Below, one piece after another: positions 1-10,240 of a stretch of DNA of 64,000 bases. Source of the stretch: Neoceratodus forsteri (taxonomy: Eukaryota; Chordata; Ceratodontiformes; Ceratodontidae); the NCBI GenBank assembly GCA_016271365.2, contig CM028129.1, forward strand, positions 460,674,501 through 460,738,500, read 5' to 3'. The notes under the pieces were generated by a model. That model was not told the DNA's origin and ran no database searches. It worked only from the letters and a program-made list of their open reading frames with translations. Each line of letters opens with the position of its first letter. Position 1 is the first letter of the stretch. The position numbers were made by a program, and so were the translations under genes.

Positions 1-95
1 AAGCAAAAAACACCCTTGGGGTGCAACACTGCACCTACCCACCCACTTCCCAAAAACAGGTTCTGAGAGGGAGGCAGGGAGGGAGGGAGGAGGAG

Positions 96-188
96 GTCAG
101 AATACAGCAAAACTCCATTAGAAGAAACATAATTACTAAGGTGAGTAATTTTTTCTTCAAACAACATGAAGTCTTGCTGTATTCTGAC
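96..188. repeat. DIRS internal complementary region, copy A
   Basis: The block has inverted arms: gtcagaatacagcaaaactc at 96 and its near reverse complement ending at 188 (ttgctgtattctgac). The same sequence forms the outer end of the terminal repeat at 5299-5328. A region complementary to both element ends is the DIRS hallmark used to circularise the replication intermediate. Copy B has the equivalent at 47404-47496. Confidence 0.8.
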
Positions 189-233
189 AATTGCAGACTA
201 CCAAGCAGTACATCCAAGGAGGAGGGACAGAAC

Positions 234-1511
234 CTACTTTGGGAATAGGCTCTGAAGTACTGCTGTGCCAAACCGAGCATCACTCTTAGCCTGGATATCC
301 AGAGAGTAATGCTTGGTAAAGGTATGGACTGTTTTCCAGGTGGCTGCTTGACAAATTTCTAAGAGAGGGATATCCCTGGCAGCAGCCAGGGAAGCAGCTG
401 TATCTCTTGTGGAATGAGTCCTCAGGCCTGAGGGTGGAGTTTTTCCCAGTTTTTCATAGCAGAATTGTATACAAGACACAATCCACCTGGCAATAGATCT
501 TTTGGTGGCAGGTTTGTCCTTTCCCACTTCTCCATAAGTGAGGAATAACTGGAGGGAGTCAAACCTGTGACCCTTGGTATGCTCTATGTAGTAACTAAGG
601 GCTCTTTTGACATCTAAACTGTGTAGCCTCCTCTTTCCTGAGGAAAAATTACAGTGAAGAAAACAGGGAGAGACATAGATTGGTTTAAATGGAAGTCTGA
701 AACCACTTTGGACAAGAACCTTCTATTGGTTCTAAGGACCACTTTATCCCTGTGAAATGAGATAAAATCAGGTTCCACTAACAGGGCTTGCAATTCACTG
801 ATATGCCTGGCAGAGGTAACGGCTACCAGGAACACAGTTTTCCAAGTCAAGTACTTAAGTTCTGCTGAAGACATAGGCTCAAGGGGGGTGCATAAATTGA
901 GCAATGCAAACATTCAAATCCCAGGCAGGGGCAGGGTCTCTAAAAGGAAGATTGGTGTGAAGCAATCCTTTAAAAAATTTACAGAACACAGGATGGGAAG
1001 ATAGTTAAGAAGACTTCCCCACAGACAAAAAGGCAGAAACAGCTGACAAGCGTACTTTGAGAGTAGCTGGTCTGAGGCCTAGGCCCTTAAGATGGACCAT
1101 ATAATCCAGAACCGTAGGCAATCCAGCAGCTTCTGGAGAAATATGTTTCTTAGAACATCAAATGCTCAATCTTTTCCATTTGGAGTTGTAAGTCTTTCTG
1201 GTGGAGGGCTTTTGAGAAGCCTTAAGGATATACAGAACCCCTTGGGAAAGATGCAGATCTGCAAACTCTAACTCTTCAAGAGCCATGCTTTGAGATTGAG
1301 AGACTGAAGATTGGGGTACCAAATCCTTCCCTGAGAGGATGTTAACAGGTTGTAATTCCTGGGGAGAGACAGGGGAAGATGGACTACTAGGGACAGCAAC
1401 AGTGGGTACTAGGGCTGGCTGGCTCAATCTGGAGCAATCAGAATCACCTTGCAAGGCTGAGACCTTATTTTTATCAAAACTTTGAACAGGAGTGGGAAGG
1501 GGGGAAGGCAT
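234..1511 (-). pseudogene. DIRS tyrosine recombinase, copy A (frameshifted)
   Basis: This is the site-specific recombinase that would integrate the circular DIRS DNA. It is read in three pieces. 1511-1158 holds the linker and start of the core-binding domain (STRKTYNSKWKRLS). 913-614 holds the first catalytic Arg in the context TSARHISELQAL. 527-234 holds the second catalytic box HSTRDTAAS (His-x-x-Arg) and the nucleophile context TFTKHY. Catalytic Arg, His, Arg and Tyr are all visible, but the domain is split by frameshifts, and a stretch between 1158 and 913 is only partly readable. Copy B has the same domain in one long frame (48886-48071) and confirms the order. It is inactive as it stands. 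Confidence 0.85.
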
Positions 1512-2151
1512 ACAGAACCTTCCCTTCCCAATTCAGGATCAGGGAGTCCAGAGGGACTGAGCCCAAGACTGGAGGTCTGCAACAAAAGAGAGGGAGTTGG
1601 TGATTGTCTGGGTCTACAAAGAGATCTATCTCTGGAGTGCCCCACCTTAAAAAGATCACTTTCAACACCTGAGGGTCCAGGGACCATTCGTGATGGCCCA
1701 GAGAGATCCTGCTCAGTGCATCTGCTAGCACATTGTCCTTGCCTGGAAGGTGAACTGCTACAAGAGAGATTTGCAGGGAATAAGCCAGGGACCACAACTT
1801 CATGACTTCTGTGCACAAGGCCATGGACCGAGTGCCTCCCTGCTTGTTGATGTACCACATGGTGGTGGTGTTGTCTGTTCTGACTTGAACCACCTTGTTC
1901 TGTACTGACTGAGAGAAAGCTTTTAGAGCCAGAAAAACTGCCCTGAGCTCTAGGAAATTGATGAGGAGAAGGGATTCTTGGGGGGACCACAGCCCCAGGG
2001 CAGTGAGGGACCCCAGATGTGCTCCGCAGCCCAGGAGAGAAGCATCCGTGGTAAGGACCACTGAACAAGGCTGAGTAACAAAAGGAACACCTTGTCTTAA
2101 ATTGTCCTGATCCTGCCACCATTGGAGGGCTTGGATCAAGGTCAGAGTCAC
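1474..2151 (-). pseudogene. DIRS RNase H domain, copy A
   Basis: A 225-residue open frame carries the RNase H signatures of DIRS/Ty3-type polymerases: LTTDASLLGCGAH (first Asp), INFLELRAVFLAL (Glu), VRTDNTTTMWYINKQGG (Asp) and DNVLADALSR (last Asp). This domain removes RNA from the RNA-DNA hybrid during reverse transcription. It follows the RT (2400-3110) in another frame, so the Pol polyprotein is broken. Its last residues overlap the first recombinase frame, as in copy B. The frame is open across the domain, so this module has decayed less than the RT. Confidence 0.85.
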
Positions 2152-2399
2152 CGGGATCAGTTTGGTAAGGGAATCCTTTCTCTGAGACTAGAAAGCTCTC
2201 AGGTGTAACTGAATATCCCTCATCTGGAATCTTGCCCCTTGGACACCTGCTGTTGAAGCTGCCATGTGGCCCAAGAGCTGGAGGAAATGCCTTGCTGGTC
2301 AAGATACCCAAAGGCTGAAAGAAGAAGCTAGTTCCATAAGAACCCTTGCCCTTTCTAGAGGAAGAAAGGCTCTTGCTCTGAGTGTGTCCAGTTCTGCCC

Positions 2400-3110
2400 C
2401 TATAAAGGTAAGAAGCTGGACTGGTTAGAGAACTGACTTGGGAAGGTTGGGAAGAAATCCTAAAGAAATGGGCACTTGCTGGGTCAATTGCAGGTGAGAC
2501 TTGACTTGGTCTGGAGACTGACCCACTATTAGCCAATTGTCCAAATATGGAAAAATGGAAATCTTTTGCCTTCTTAGAAAGGCAACTACTACTGCCACAC
2601 ATTTTGTGAAAACCCTTGGGTCTGAAGATAGGCCAAAGGGCATTACTCTGAACTGATAATGGCCTGAGAGCAACTCAAACCTGAGGTACTTTCTGTGGGA
2701 GCACCTGATGGGAATGTGAAAGTAGGCATATTTGAGGTCCAGGGAGGCTAGCCAGTCCCCTGGCCTTAGAGAGGGAAGGATTATTCGGAGAGTTACCATC
2801 TTGAACTTTGGTTTTAAGAGATGTTTGTTTAGATATCTTAGGTCTAGGTTGGGTCATCACTCCCCTGTCTTTTTGGGGGTCACCTGGAGTACAGTCCTTT
2901 GCCCCAGTGTAGGGTAGGTATTCTCTCTATGGCTCTTAAAGCTAGGAGAGAAGAAACCTCTGCCTCTAGGGCAAGGGTTTCTGAAAGATTTGCAGGTGGA
3001 AAAGATCTGGCTCTCATCTTTGGAAATTTTTTGAAGCTGAGAACCAGTCCCTGGCTTACTACTTCCAGGACTCATTTGTCTGATGTAATAGACATCCAGT
3101 CCTGGAAAAA
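2400..3110 (-). pseudogene. DIRS reverse transcriptase, copy A, catalytic Asp lost
   Basis: The clearest frame is 2799-2425, with SLDLKYAYFHIPI (palm motif A; KYAY where KDAY is usual), FGLSSDPRVFTK (motif B) and PYLDNWLIVG at 2531-2550 where DIRS polymerases have YLDD. The second Asp of the metal-binding pair is therefore Asn here, while copy B keeps YLDD at 50316-50330. The upstream fingers (about 3110-2800) are in other frames. Both the D-to-N change and the frameshifts predict no polymerase activity. The D-to-Y change in motif A would remove another metal ligand. Confidence 0.85.
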
Positions 3111-3162
3111 GTAAGCCAGCCTGCCCCCTACTGGAATAGGAAAGTTGACCCGGGCAGGCCCA

Positions 3163-4871
3163 TCAGGGTGTCTGCTTGGCAGGGGCTTTAGGCTGAGGAG
3201 TGGATGTAACCCTGCTCATCCCCCTTCTGCCTCTCCCTCTGAAGAACCCCCTCTGAGAAAAGGAAGAAGAGGCCTGTGCTTGGTAAAAAGGCCTTTGAAA
3301 AGGCCTGCTCCTGCCCCTAGACTGCTGCCTTTGAGGAGTTGCCTGGCTTTCCTTGGCCTGAGCACTCCTGTAAGTAGTCCTGTACTCATCCATTTTCTTC
3401 ATGTAATTCTCTGTCTGCTCCCCAAACAAAGAATTACCCACCACAAGAAAATACATGGCCTTAGCCTGGGTGTCCTGTGAGAGGCTAGTACATCTGAGCC
3501 AAGCCATCCTCCGAAGAGCCACAGATGTAACCATGATTCTTGATGACACATCATTAGAGTCCACAGCAGCATGAAACTGAACCTTAGATGCCTCAATCCC
3601 ATCTGCAGCCACTGCCTCCAGCTCCTTGACTAGCTGGGGGAGGCCTGTTTAGCCAGTGTCAGTATAGTGTCCCACCTGGACTTCTGGTACCTGGCTGTAT
3701 AGGCCATGTAATTCACCTGCCTGAGTCCCAAAGGAGATGCCATGTACTGCTTCTTTGCCATGGCATCAATCTTCCTGGAGTCCTTGTCAGGGGGGTGTGA
3801 AGCCAAGGGAATATTTGCCTTATCACAGGCAGCAGCCTGCACTACCCCAACATGACTGTATTGCTGATATAAGAACTCCGTGTCTGAGCCTGAAAGTGTA
3901 TACCTCTTGTCCATTCTTCTGTCCACGGGAGGTATAGTGTTAGGAGACATTAGGATTTTTTGTGTCTGTTTCCCAAAAGATTTTTGGAGGGTAATAGACT
4001 GTCTCCTGGACTCTGGGATGTCCATCATCTCTACATAATCAGGCTCCTCTTGATCTTCCACAGCCTTCTCCATAGAAAGCTGGAGGGTTTCAGCCACCTT
4101 TCTGTAAAACAAAAGTGAGAAGGGGACTCAGAAAGCCTAGGAGGGGAAACATCTGAAGGTCTGTCTGGGGAGATGTCCGGTTCCACAGGCACATCCAGAC
4201 TCTCACCTACATCATCATCCTCAAATTCCCCTTCCTCTTCAAATTCCGGTTCATAAAAATCTTCAAGGGTATAATCTTGAACCGGGCGAACTAACCGAAC
4301 TGAACCCCTGGCAGAAGGAGCCGGATCGGTCGGAACCGGACGGAGTGATTCCACAATCTGAGTCACTCTGGCTATCTCTTCGGCGGTTGGAACATGAACC
4401 TCTGGATCCGAACCGGTCGATTTGTCTTTGCGTTTTCTTTTTTTTGGAACCGATCCCTCAGAATCAGCTCTCCTTTTGCCCGAAGAAGTACTGCCCAGGT
4501 CAGAGGGCACTCCTTCTGGTTCAGTCGAAACCAAACCGGGCTGGCCATCTGGGTCAGCGGACTTCTCGGCCTCCTTTTCCCTCAGTCTACCTAATCTCTT
4601 CTCAAGGGTAGATTTGGAAAGTTTTTACATATTTGGCAGTCTGAATCAAGGTGGTCAAACCCCATAAAATAAACACAGGTGGTGTGGGGATCGGCCTTTG
4701 CAAAGACCTCCCCACACTCACTGCAGTATTGAAACCCAGTGGGCCGGTTTTTTTCTTGGGTTTCTCAGACATGGCCAACCTAACCAAACTTACCCTTTTT
4801 TGGCAACCGCCAGGCAAGACTCCCTTATCGGTTCCTAACCGTGTCACGGGTGTTGGAAAAAAACATTTCAA
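3163..4871 (-). pseudogene. DIRS gag-like ORF1, copy A (split in four frames)
   Basis: The putative nucleic-acid-binding capsid-like protein of DIRS is read from 4871 (N-terminus, degraded Cys/His motif) through 4534-4031 (Lys/Arg-rich KKRKRKDK, then an acidic stretch), 4112-3630 (YVEMMDIPESRR, KSFGKQTQKIL, DKANIPLASHPPDKDSRK) and 3612-3163 (RCTSLSQDTQAKAM, ending in RG/RGR repeats). Copy B has the C-terminal two thirds as one 316-residue frame (52073-51123), which shows where the breaks are. The Arg/Gly-rich C-terminus suggests RNA binding. The function is inferred from position. Confidence 0.75.
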
Positions 4872-5144
4872 AACACGTGTTTTTTAAAACAGATAAGAAC
4901 CGGTAACCACACATTAAGTAAAACACACAAATTCACTATCAAATGGCCAGTTCAGCCGAACCGAGCCACACTTTTACAAGTTCCACACAGAAAAAACAGA
5001 ACAATTCCTATCTAGTACTCACGGAACCACAGGCAGAGACTGAACCGACTATGTGGATACTTTTTCAGTTTAAAAACCGACAAAAACTGAAACTTTAACC
5101 AACTTTCAAACCGAGCTGACAGAGAAATCTCCAGAGTGACCGTT

Positions 5145-5328
5145 CAGTGAGGCAGAGTAAAGAATCTGATGGTTTAGGTTTGAAACACTCCAGACAGAGA
5201 CCTCAACCGAGCTCGAGCTCAGCATTCTATGCCCTGCATGGAAAGTTAACGCTCTGTTCTCCAGGGCAGTTCAAAGGTTTGGAATCACTGCAATTGTCAG
5301 AATACAGCAAGACTTCATGTTGTTTGAA
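5145..5328 (-). repeat. DIRS terminal repeat, copy A right end
   Basis: It matches the right end of copy B (about 53120-53303), sharing aatctgatggtt, gagctcgagctca, attctatgc and the outer tcagaatacagcaagac followed by catgttgtttgaa. The element ends at about 5328, after which the sequence changes to the non-coding repeat field. Confidence 0.75.
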
Positions 5329-5334
5329 TGCAGG

Positions 5335-5775
5335 CTCGCAGTCAAAAGATCTTTGGTCGCGACAAATTTATTGGTTGTGACAGCCGCCATCTTGTTTTCC
5401 GTTTGCGTTCGGAAGACAACAAATATCTCAGCCCACAGATAGCTTCTGAAGTAAAGGAAGGATGGATTTTGCTCAGGAGGCTTCCCTCTATTGACCCACG
5501 CCTGTGGTTTCATTCAGTTGTGTAAAAAAATAGAGTTTTGAACTTTGAAAATCTTTGGTCGTGGCTCGCTAACGATCTTTGATCGCGAGTCTGCAGAATC
5601 TTTGGTCGTGAGATTGTTTTCATCAGTGAGCTTCTTTTGCAACTTCCTGACCAGATGTCCAGGTTTTTTCTGGACCAGAGCTCTCTGGAAGGGATCAGCT
5701 AGCCCAAATTTTATGACCAGATGTCCCCTGACAGCCAAAAATGATCTTAGGTCGTGAGGTCGCGGCCGATTCTAG
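5335..5775 (+). repeat. Non-coding stretch with clustered ATCTTTGGTCGYG motif
   Basis: No coding signal is seen. A short motif recurs at about 5349 (atctttggtcgcga), 5551 (atctttggtcgtgg), 5573 (atctttgatcgcga), 5593 (atctttggtcgtga) and 5742 (atcttaggtcgtga). An inverted relative (gaccaaagaatttt) starts copy 1 of the 2.29-kb repeat at 5777 and recurs at 8073. Spacing is irregular, so it is not a simple tandem array. Confidence 0.5.
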
Positions 5776-6584
5776 TGACCAAAGAATTTTCAAAGGTGGC
5801 AAAACTTTAAAATTAAATACAGTATCTCTGAAACGGTTTGCTCTTTTTACTTCAAATTTGGAGGGTGTTGAGGGTCTGTTCTAGAGATGTGACGGATGCT
5901 GTTTAGGCATTGGAAAATTAATTTATTGCAGAGATATTGAGTGACACACTTAACATTTTGCCCATAGGATTATGTATACTGCTATTGGCTTGAAATTTAT
6001 AGGGTAGGTAGCCCTAGTGCCACAGAAGTGCCTTTCAGTGGTTTGATATGTAAAACTTAAACCGGTGTGGAATTATGCCACTCTGACAAATGAAAATTTG
6101 CTTTGCTCTGTGTTAATAACTTTTGAACCGTGTGTCCAATTTTCCTGAAATGTGGAATGTAGAAAGATTAATCATAGATCTTCGATTGTGACAATTTTCA
6201 TGGTGGTGGCAGTTACAGTTGGTGAATTGTGGTGCATGCTCATTATATTTAATGAGGAAGTATGTATGTGCATTGTGAAAACCATAGTGAGCACATATTT
6301 GGGTGCACAGGAAGATCCCATTATAAGGAATAGGACAGCTCAAAAGATATGGCAGAAGTATATTGTTATGCAGTGCATGGCAATGTGGTGGGAGTGTGGG
6401 GCCCTCTCAAAAGGCATGGCAGAAGTATATTGCTATGCAGTGCTGGTCAATGTGGTGGGAGTGTGGGGCCCAAAGGGCCCTGTGCTCCCACCAATACATG
6501 TAATTCAGTACTTATATTGCTACGTTTTGCAGAAATGTACAAGTTGGTGGGAGTGTGGGGCCCATCCCTCCAGCAGTGAAAAAT

Positions 6585-7170
6585 GCATTTGAGTGGGTTC
6601 AGACTGGGTTGTATGCATGGGCGCTGGGCTGTACTAGTGCCCTTTGAAGATTTTGTGAAAAAATCTTGCTCCATTCCAAAGTTATGCTGTTGTTTGATCT
6701 GTCATTATAGTCAATGGGAAAATATAGACGTGCATTGTGAAAACTGGCAATGTCATTTTTCGGTGCACAACAAGAATGTATTTGACTCAGTTCAGATTGT
6801 TTTGTATACATGGGTGCTGGGCTGTGGTGCTTCTGTTTGAAGATTTCATGAAAAAATCTTGATCCACTCAGAAGTTATGCCATTTTTTGGTATCCCATTA
6901 TAGTCAATGGCAAAATATATATGTGCATTGTGAAAACAATGCGAAAACATTTTTTCCTGCACAACAAGAATCCATTTGAGTGGGTTCTGATTGGTTTGTA
7001 TGCATGGGTCCTGGGCTGTGGTTCTGCCCTTTGAAGATTTCATGAAAAGATATTGCTGCATTAAACAGTTATGCCACTTTTTGTCTCCCATTATAGTCAA
7101 TGGGAAAATATATATGTGCAGTGTGAAAAGATTTGCTCACGCGGCAAGGCGTCTGCAAAGCATTGTGCAG
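6585..7170 (+). repeat. Three tandem units of about 194 bp
   Basis: Units start near 6585, 6780 and 6975. Each carries ttcaga/ctgattggtttgtatgcatgg, gctgggctgt, tttgaagattt, aagttatgc, cattatagtcaatgg and tgtgcattgtgaaaac. They are moderately diverged. No protein is encoded consistently across units. Confidence 0.75.
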
Positions 7171-7329
7171 GGTGTTTCTTTCTCTGAGACTCTGTTGTAC
7201 CATTCCATTGTGTTTCTGGACCCATATCTCCTGGGTGCCAAGTTGTGGTGCCACAGATGTGTGTTTTGCTATGATGGCGCCCCTATCTTAAGGGTTCAGC
7301 AGGCACTTTAATGTTTAATGTTAAACGTC

Positions 7330-7900
7330 ACATTTGTTGCTCGCTTATAACTTTGCAACTGTCGAACAGATTTGCCTAAAATTTTGAATACTTGGTTTGG
7401 TATGGTACTTCTGTAGATTTACCAATTTCTGTTTCACTTGTAAATACGTTTTTGTGAAGCGCCAAAACTGTGCTTTTCACCACTCCTGCGCAGTTGTTTG
7501 CTCATGGTGCTATGCAACTATTGAACAGATGTTCACAAAATTTGGGACACACAGTCTGCTGTGGTATATCTCTTCTTTTACCAAGTTTTGTTTCTGTCAG
7601 AAATATGGTTCTTGTGCAGCGAAGTGACAAAAAATGTATTTTCGACAGTCGTGCCCAGTTTTCTGCTTGTGTCACTGTGCAACCATTGAACAGATTCATA
7701 TAACATTTGGTATACATGGTCTGGTATGGTACATCTCTTCATTTACCAATTTTCATTTCAGTCGGACATACGTTTTTTGCACAGTGAAGTGACAAAAATG
7801 CAGTTTTTGCTACTTTTGCACACTGTGTTTCCTGTGGTGCTGCACAGCCATTGTGTAGTTGATTGGTCTGCAGCTTGGGACATGGAAAGCCCTTTGTTCA
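7330..7900 (+). repeat. Four diverged tandem units of about 165 bp
   Basis: Anchors are gcaactgtcgaacagat (about 7350), gcaactattgaacagat (7514), gcaaccattgaacagat (7679) and gcacagccattgtgtag (7840). Each is followed by a ttaccaa/tttctgt/acgtttttg block. The last unit is the most diverged. Confidence 0.65.
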
Positions 7901-8924
7901 AGGAATATGGCAGTTTTTGTTTAGTGAAAACATATCATTCCTTTCCAGAGTTATAAGCATTTGAAGTTGTCCCTCCTCATGGTCAAAGAATTTTCGGCCG
8001 CCATGTCCGCCATTTTAGTGCATTTTCAGCTATGAGATCGGCCATTTTGTGGTGGTTATGGATGAGTCTCTCGGTCAAAGAATTTTTAAAGGTGTACAAA
8101 CTTTAAAATTACATATCTCTTCAACGGTTTGGTATTTTAATTTGAAATTTAGAGGGTGTTGAGGGGATGCCCTAGAGATGTGAAATATGCCGTTTATGTG
8201 CTGGAAAATGAATTAATTGGGGAAATATTAACTGATGTCATTGATGTTTTCCCCATTGGATTATGCATGTTGCTACTGGCTTGCAATTTATAGGGTGGGT
8301 AGCCTTAGTGCCACGGACGTGCCTTTCAGTGGTTTGGTGTGCAAAACTTAAACAGGTGTGGAATTATGCCACTCCGACAAATGAAAATGTGGTTTGTTCT
8401 GCTAAAATAACTTTTTAACTGTTTTTCTGATTTGTCTGAAATTTGGAATGTAGAAAGAATAATCAAACATCTTCAATTTTGACAATGTTCATCTCGGTGG
8501 CAGTTACAGTTGCTGAATTGTGGCGCATGCTCATTATAGTTAATGGGGAAGTATATATGTGATTTGTGAAAACCATGGTGAGCACATTTTTGGGTGCACA
8601 GGAAGATCCCATTGTAAGGCATAGGACAGCTCAAAATGTATGGCAGATGTATATTGTTATGCAGTACTGGCCAATGTGGTGGGAGCGTTGGGACCAAAGG
8701 GCCCTGCGCTCTCACCAATACATGTGGTTAACTAGTTATATTATGATGCTATGCAGAAATGTGCAAGTCCGGGCCCTGTGCGCCCTCCAACTTGTGCCAC
8801 AATGTACTTACCTATGCTTTTAAAAAAGTAAGAAAATTCTTTGCAAAAAATTGCATTAATGCAACAGTTAGGTATTTTACAGCAAAAAAGCAAGGAAATT
8901 CAGCATTAGGGTTTTCAACACATA

Positions 8925-8937
8925 CACACACACACAG

Positions 8938-8969
<32 letters not shown>

Positions 8970-8990
8970 AGACACAGAACACACAACTGG
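8925..8990 (+). repeat. (CA)n microsatellite
   Basis: A CA-rich tract with occasional G or A interruptions. It is the inverted counterpart of the (TG)n tract at 21061-21132, because the flanks also match in reverse complement. The His/Thr-rich open frame here is an artefact of the repeat. Confidence 0.95.
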
Positions 8991-9102
8991 GGGGGCAGTA
9001 CAAGGCAAGAAAACATAGAATTTCCTAAACATACAACAACAGCCATCCATCATCATGTTTCACCAACTGTATCACTTCTGCTGCCATCCCAGTCTCTTGG
9101 AT

Positions 9103-9147
9103 GCGTACACCCTTCTGCATAACAGCATAATGCAGAAGGGTGTACGC
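9103..9147. repeat. Perfect inverted repeat, 18-bp arms, 9-bp loop
   Basis: Arm gcgtacacccttctgcat (9103-9120), loop aacagcata (9121-9129), arm atgcagaagggtgtacgc (9130-9147). It sits where the inverted block shared with 20.9 kb ends and the direct cataacagcat array begins, so it looks like an inversion junction. Confidence 0.9.
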
Positions 9148-9149
9148 AC

Positions 9150-9285
9150 CCAAGGCAGTATAGCACTGTGGTTTAAGGCTCTGAGCTGCAAGTCTGACTT
9201 CCCTGTGCTCCCAGGTTGCTCCTGTAAAAAAGCTTTCAGCTTAGTGTGCTACTCCTAGCTAAACAACTAAATAAAAAAAAAAATA
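9150..9285 (+). mobile_element. Probable tRNA-derived SINE
   Basis: The segment agcactgtggtttaaggc resembles a pol III A box in a tRNA head. About 40 bp on, caggttgctcc sits where a degraded B box (GGTTCRANNC) would be. The segment ends in an A-rich tail (ctaaataaaaaaaaaaat, about 9268-9285). Length and order fit a short tRNA-type SINE, but the B box is poor. Confidence 0.45.
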
Positions 9286-9663
9286 ATGCAAGTAGTAAAA
9301 CACATGTCTTGGTGGGAGTGCAGGGCTGTTTGGGCCTTGCAAATTGCAATCCCACCAACTTACTAATTTCTGCCTAATAGCATAGCCCCATGTTACCGCC
9401 AACTTTGCCATTTCTCCTTAACAGCATAGCTCCATGTCCCCAGCAACTTGCTTGTTTTCTGTATAACACCATAATATAACTAGTAAAACACATGTGTTGG
9501 TGGGAACGTGGGACCCAGCCCCCAACAACTTGCCCATGTCTGCATAACAGCATAGCCCCATGTTTCCACCAAGTTGCCTGTTTCTGCATAACACCATAAT
9601 ATAAGTAGCAAAACATATGTATTGGTGAAAACCCGGGTCCTTTCGGGCTCTTGCAGCACCACC
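9285..9663 (+). repeat. Short-unit array built on cataacagcata / cataacaccataatataag
   Basis: Two alternating units are seen. One is a half of about 48 bp (cataacagcatagccccatg to ccaccaacttgcc). The other is a longer unit of about 95 bp (cataacaccataatataagt to aaaacacatgtattggtgg). Unit ends pair as a ggtggga...tcccacc hairpin. The same array occurs in the same orientation at 20450-20870. It is truncated at 9664 by the 3' end of the L2-like LINE. Confidence 0.75.
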
Positions 9664-10240
9664 AACTTATTTATTTATTGAAATTTCAGAAACACCTTTG
9701 AGAACAAGCTCATTTCATAGGTTCTATGTCAGATGAACAATACATATTGGGAAAATATGAGATGGATAACAAACAAAACAAATAATTATACAAGACATTA
9801 CAAGAGTGTATAACCAGAGAAGTTCCAATACATGTGGCATTATACAATGTATGCCATGGTGCATATTTGATTAAAACCTGGAATTCAAAGGGTCATATTA
9901 GAGGAGGGTGCGGAGTCTTATGAAACAACCCTTTACATGAAAATGAGAACAGACTCAGCCTAATGTCTAATAATCAACAAGGTAAGGGATGGGTTCAGCT
10001 CTGGAGCCTCATCAGAGGTAAGAAGGTATGGGACAAAGCATTTTAAAGTGAGTAAGGGAGCTCAGGAGATATAACAGGGGAAGGGGGGAGGGGGGATGGG
10101 GAAAGCCATAGAGGGGTGAGGGGAAAGAGTGGAAGGAGAATTATTAGTAACTTAGAACAGTTATTTACATGCCAAGAACAGTTATGCATAAGGTCAGGAT
10201 AGCATAAGGTTAGAATAAGTGCTGGTCACAAGAAGGAAGG

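Larger units (their letters stand above)
1..5328 (-). mobile_element. DIRS-like tyrosine-recombinase retrotransposon, copy A (left end outside window)
   Basis: Read on the minus strand the order is terminal repeat (about 5145-5328), gag (4871-3163), reverse transcriptase (about 3110-2400), RNase H (2151-1474), tyrosine recombinase (1511-234) and an internal complementary region (96-188). RT plus RNase H followed by a tyrosine recombinase, with no DDE integrase or LTRs, is diagnostic of DIRS elements, which replicate through a circular intermediate and normally make no target duplication. It parallels copy B at 46940-53303 module by module. By that comparison about 380 bp of its 3' end, including the left terminal repeat, lies outside the window. 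Frames are broken in gag, between RT and RNase H and in the recombinase, so this copy is dead. Confidence 0.9.
5777..8800 (+). repeat. Long non-coding repeat: 2.29-kb tandem pair
   Basis: 5777 to about 6500 and 8073 to about 8790 align at roughly 80% by eye with a constant offset near 2.29 kb. Shared blocks include ccaaagaatttt, gagggtgttgag, tgcctttcagtggtttg, ggaattatgccactc, cagttacagtt and gtgcacaggaagatccc. Short open frames here are random. The unit between the copies contains two internal tandem series (6585-7170 and 7330-7900). Related units recur at 37.0-42.0 kb and, inverted, at 59.5-60.8 kb. It matches no transposon class I recognise. Confidence 0.7.

Noticed and set aside
1482..1805. 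Plus-strand frame opposite DIRS RNase H
   Set aside because: Antisense shadow of a domain with clear catalytic motifs on the minus strand.
6152..6592. 146-residue frame in the non-coding repeat
   Set aside because: The frame is not preserved in the homologous unit at 8450-8800, which has stops and shifts.
8759..9028. Frame rich in Thr-His repeats, and its Cys-Val counterpart at 21009-21335
   Set aside because: Translation of (CA)n/(TG)n and (TA)n microsatellites.
9285..9663. Regularly spaced cataacagcata repeats as a CRISPR-like array
   Set aside because: Spacers are themselves repeated, units alternate in length, and the context is eukaryotic.
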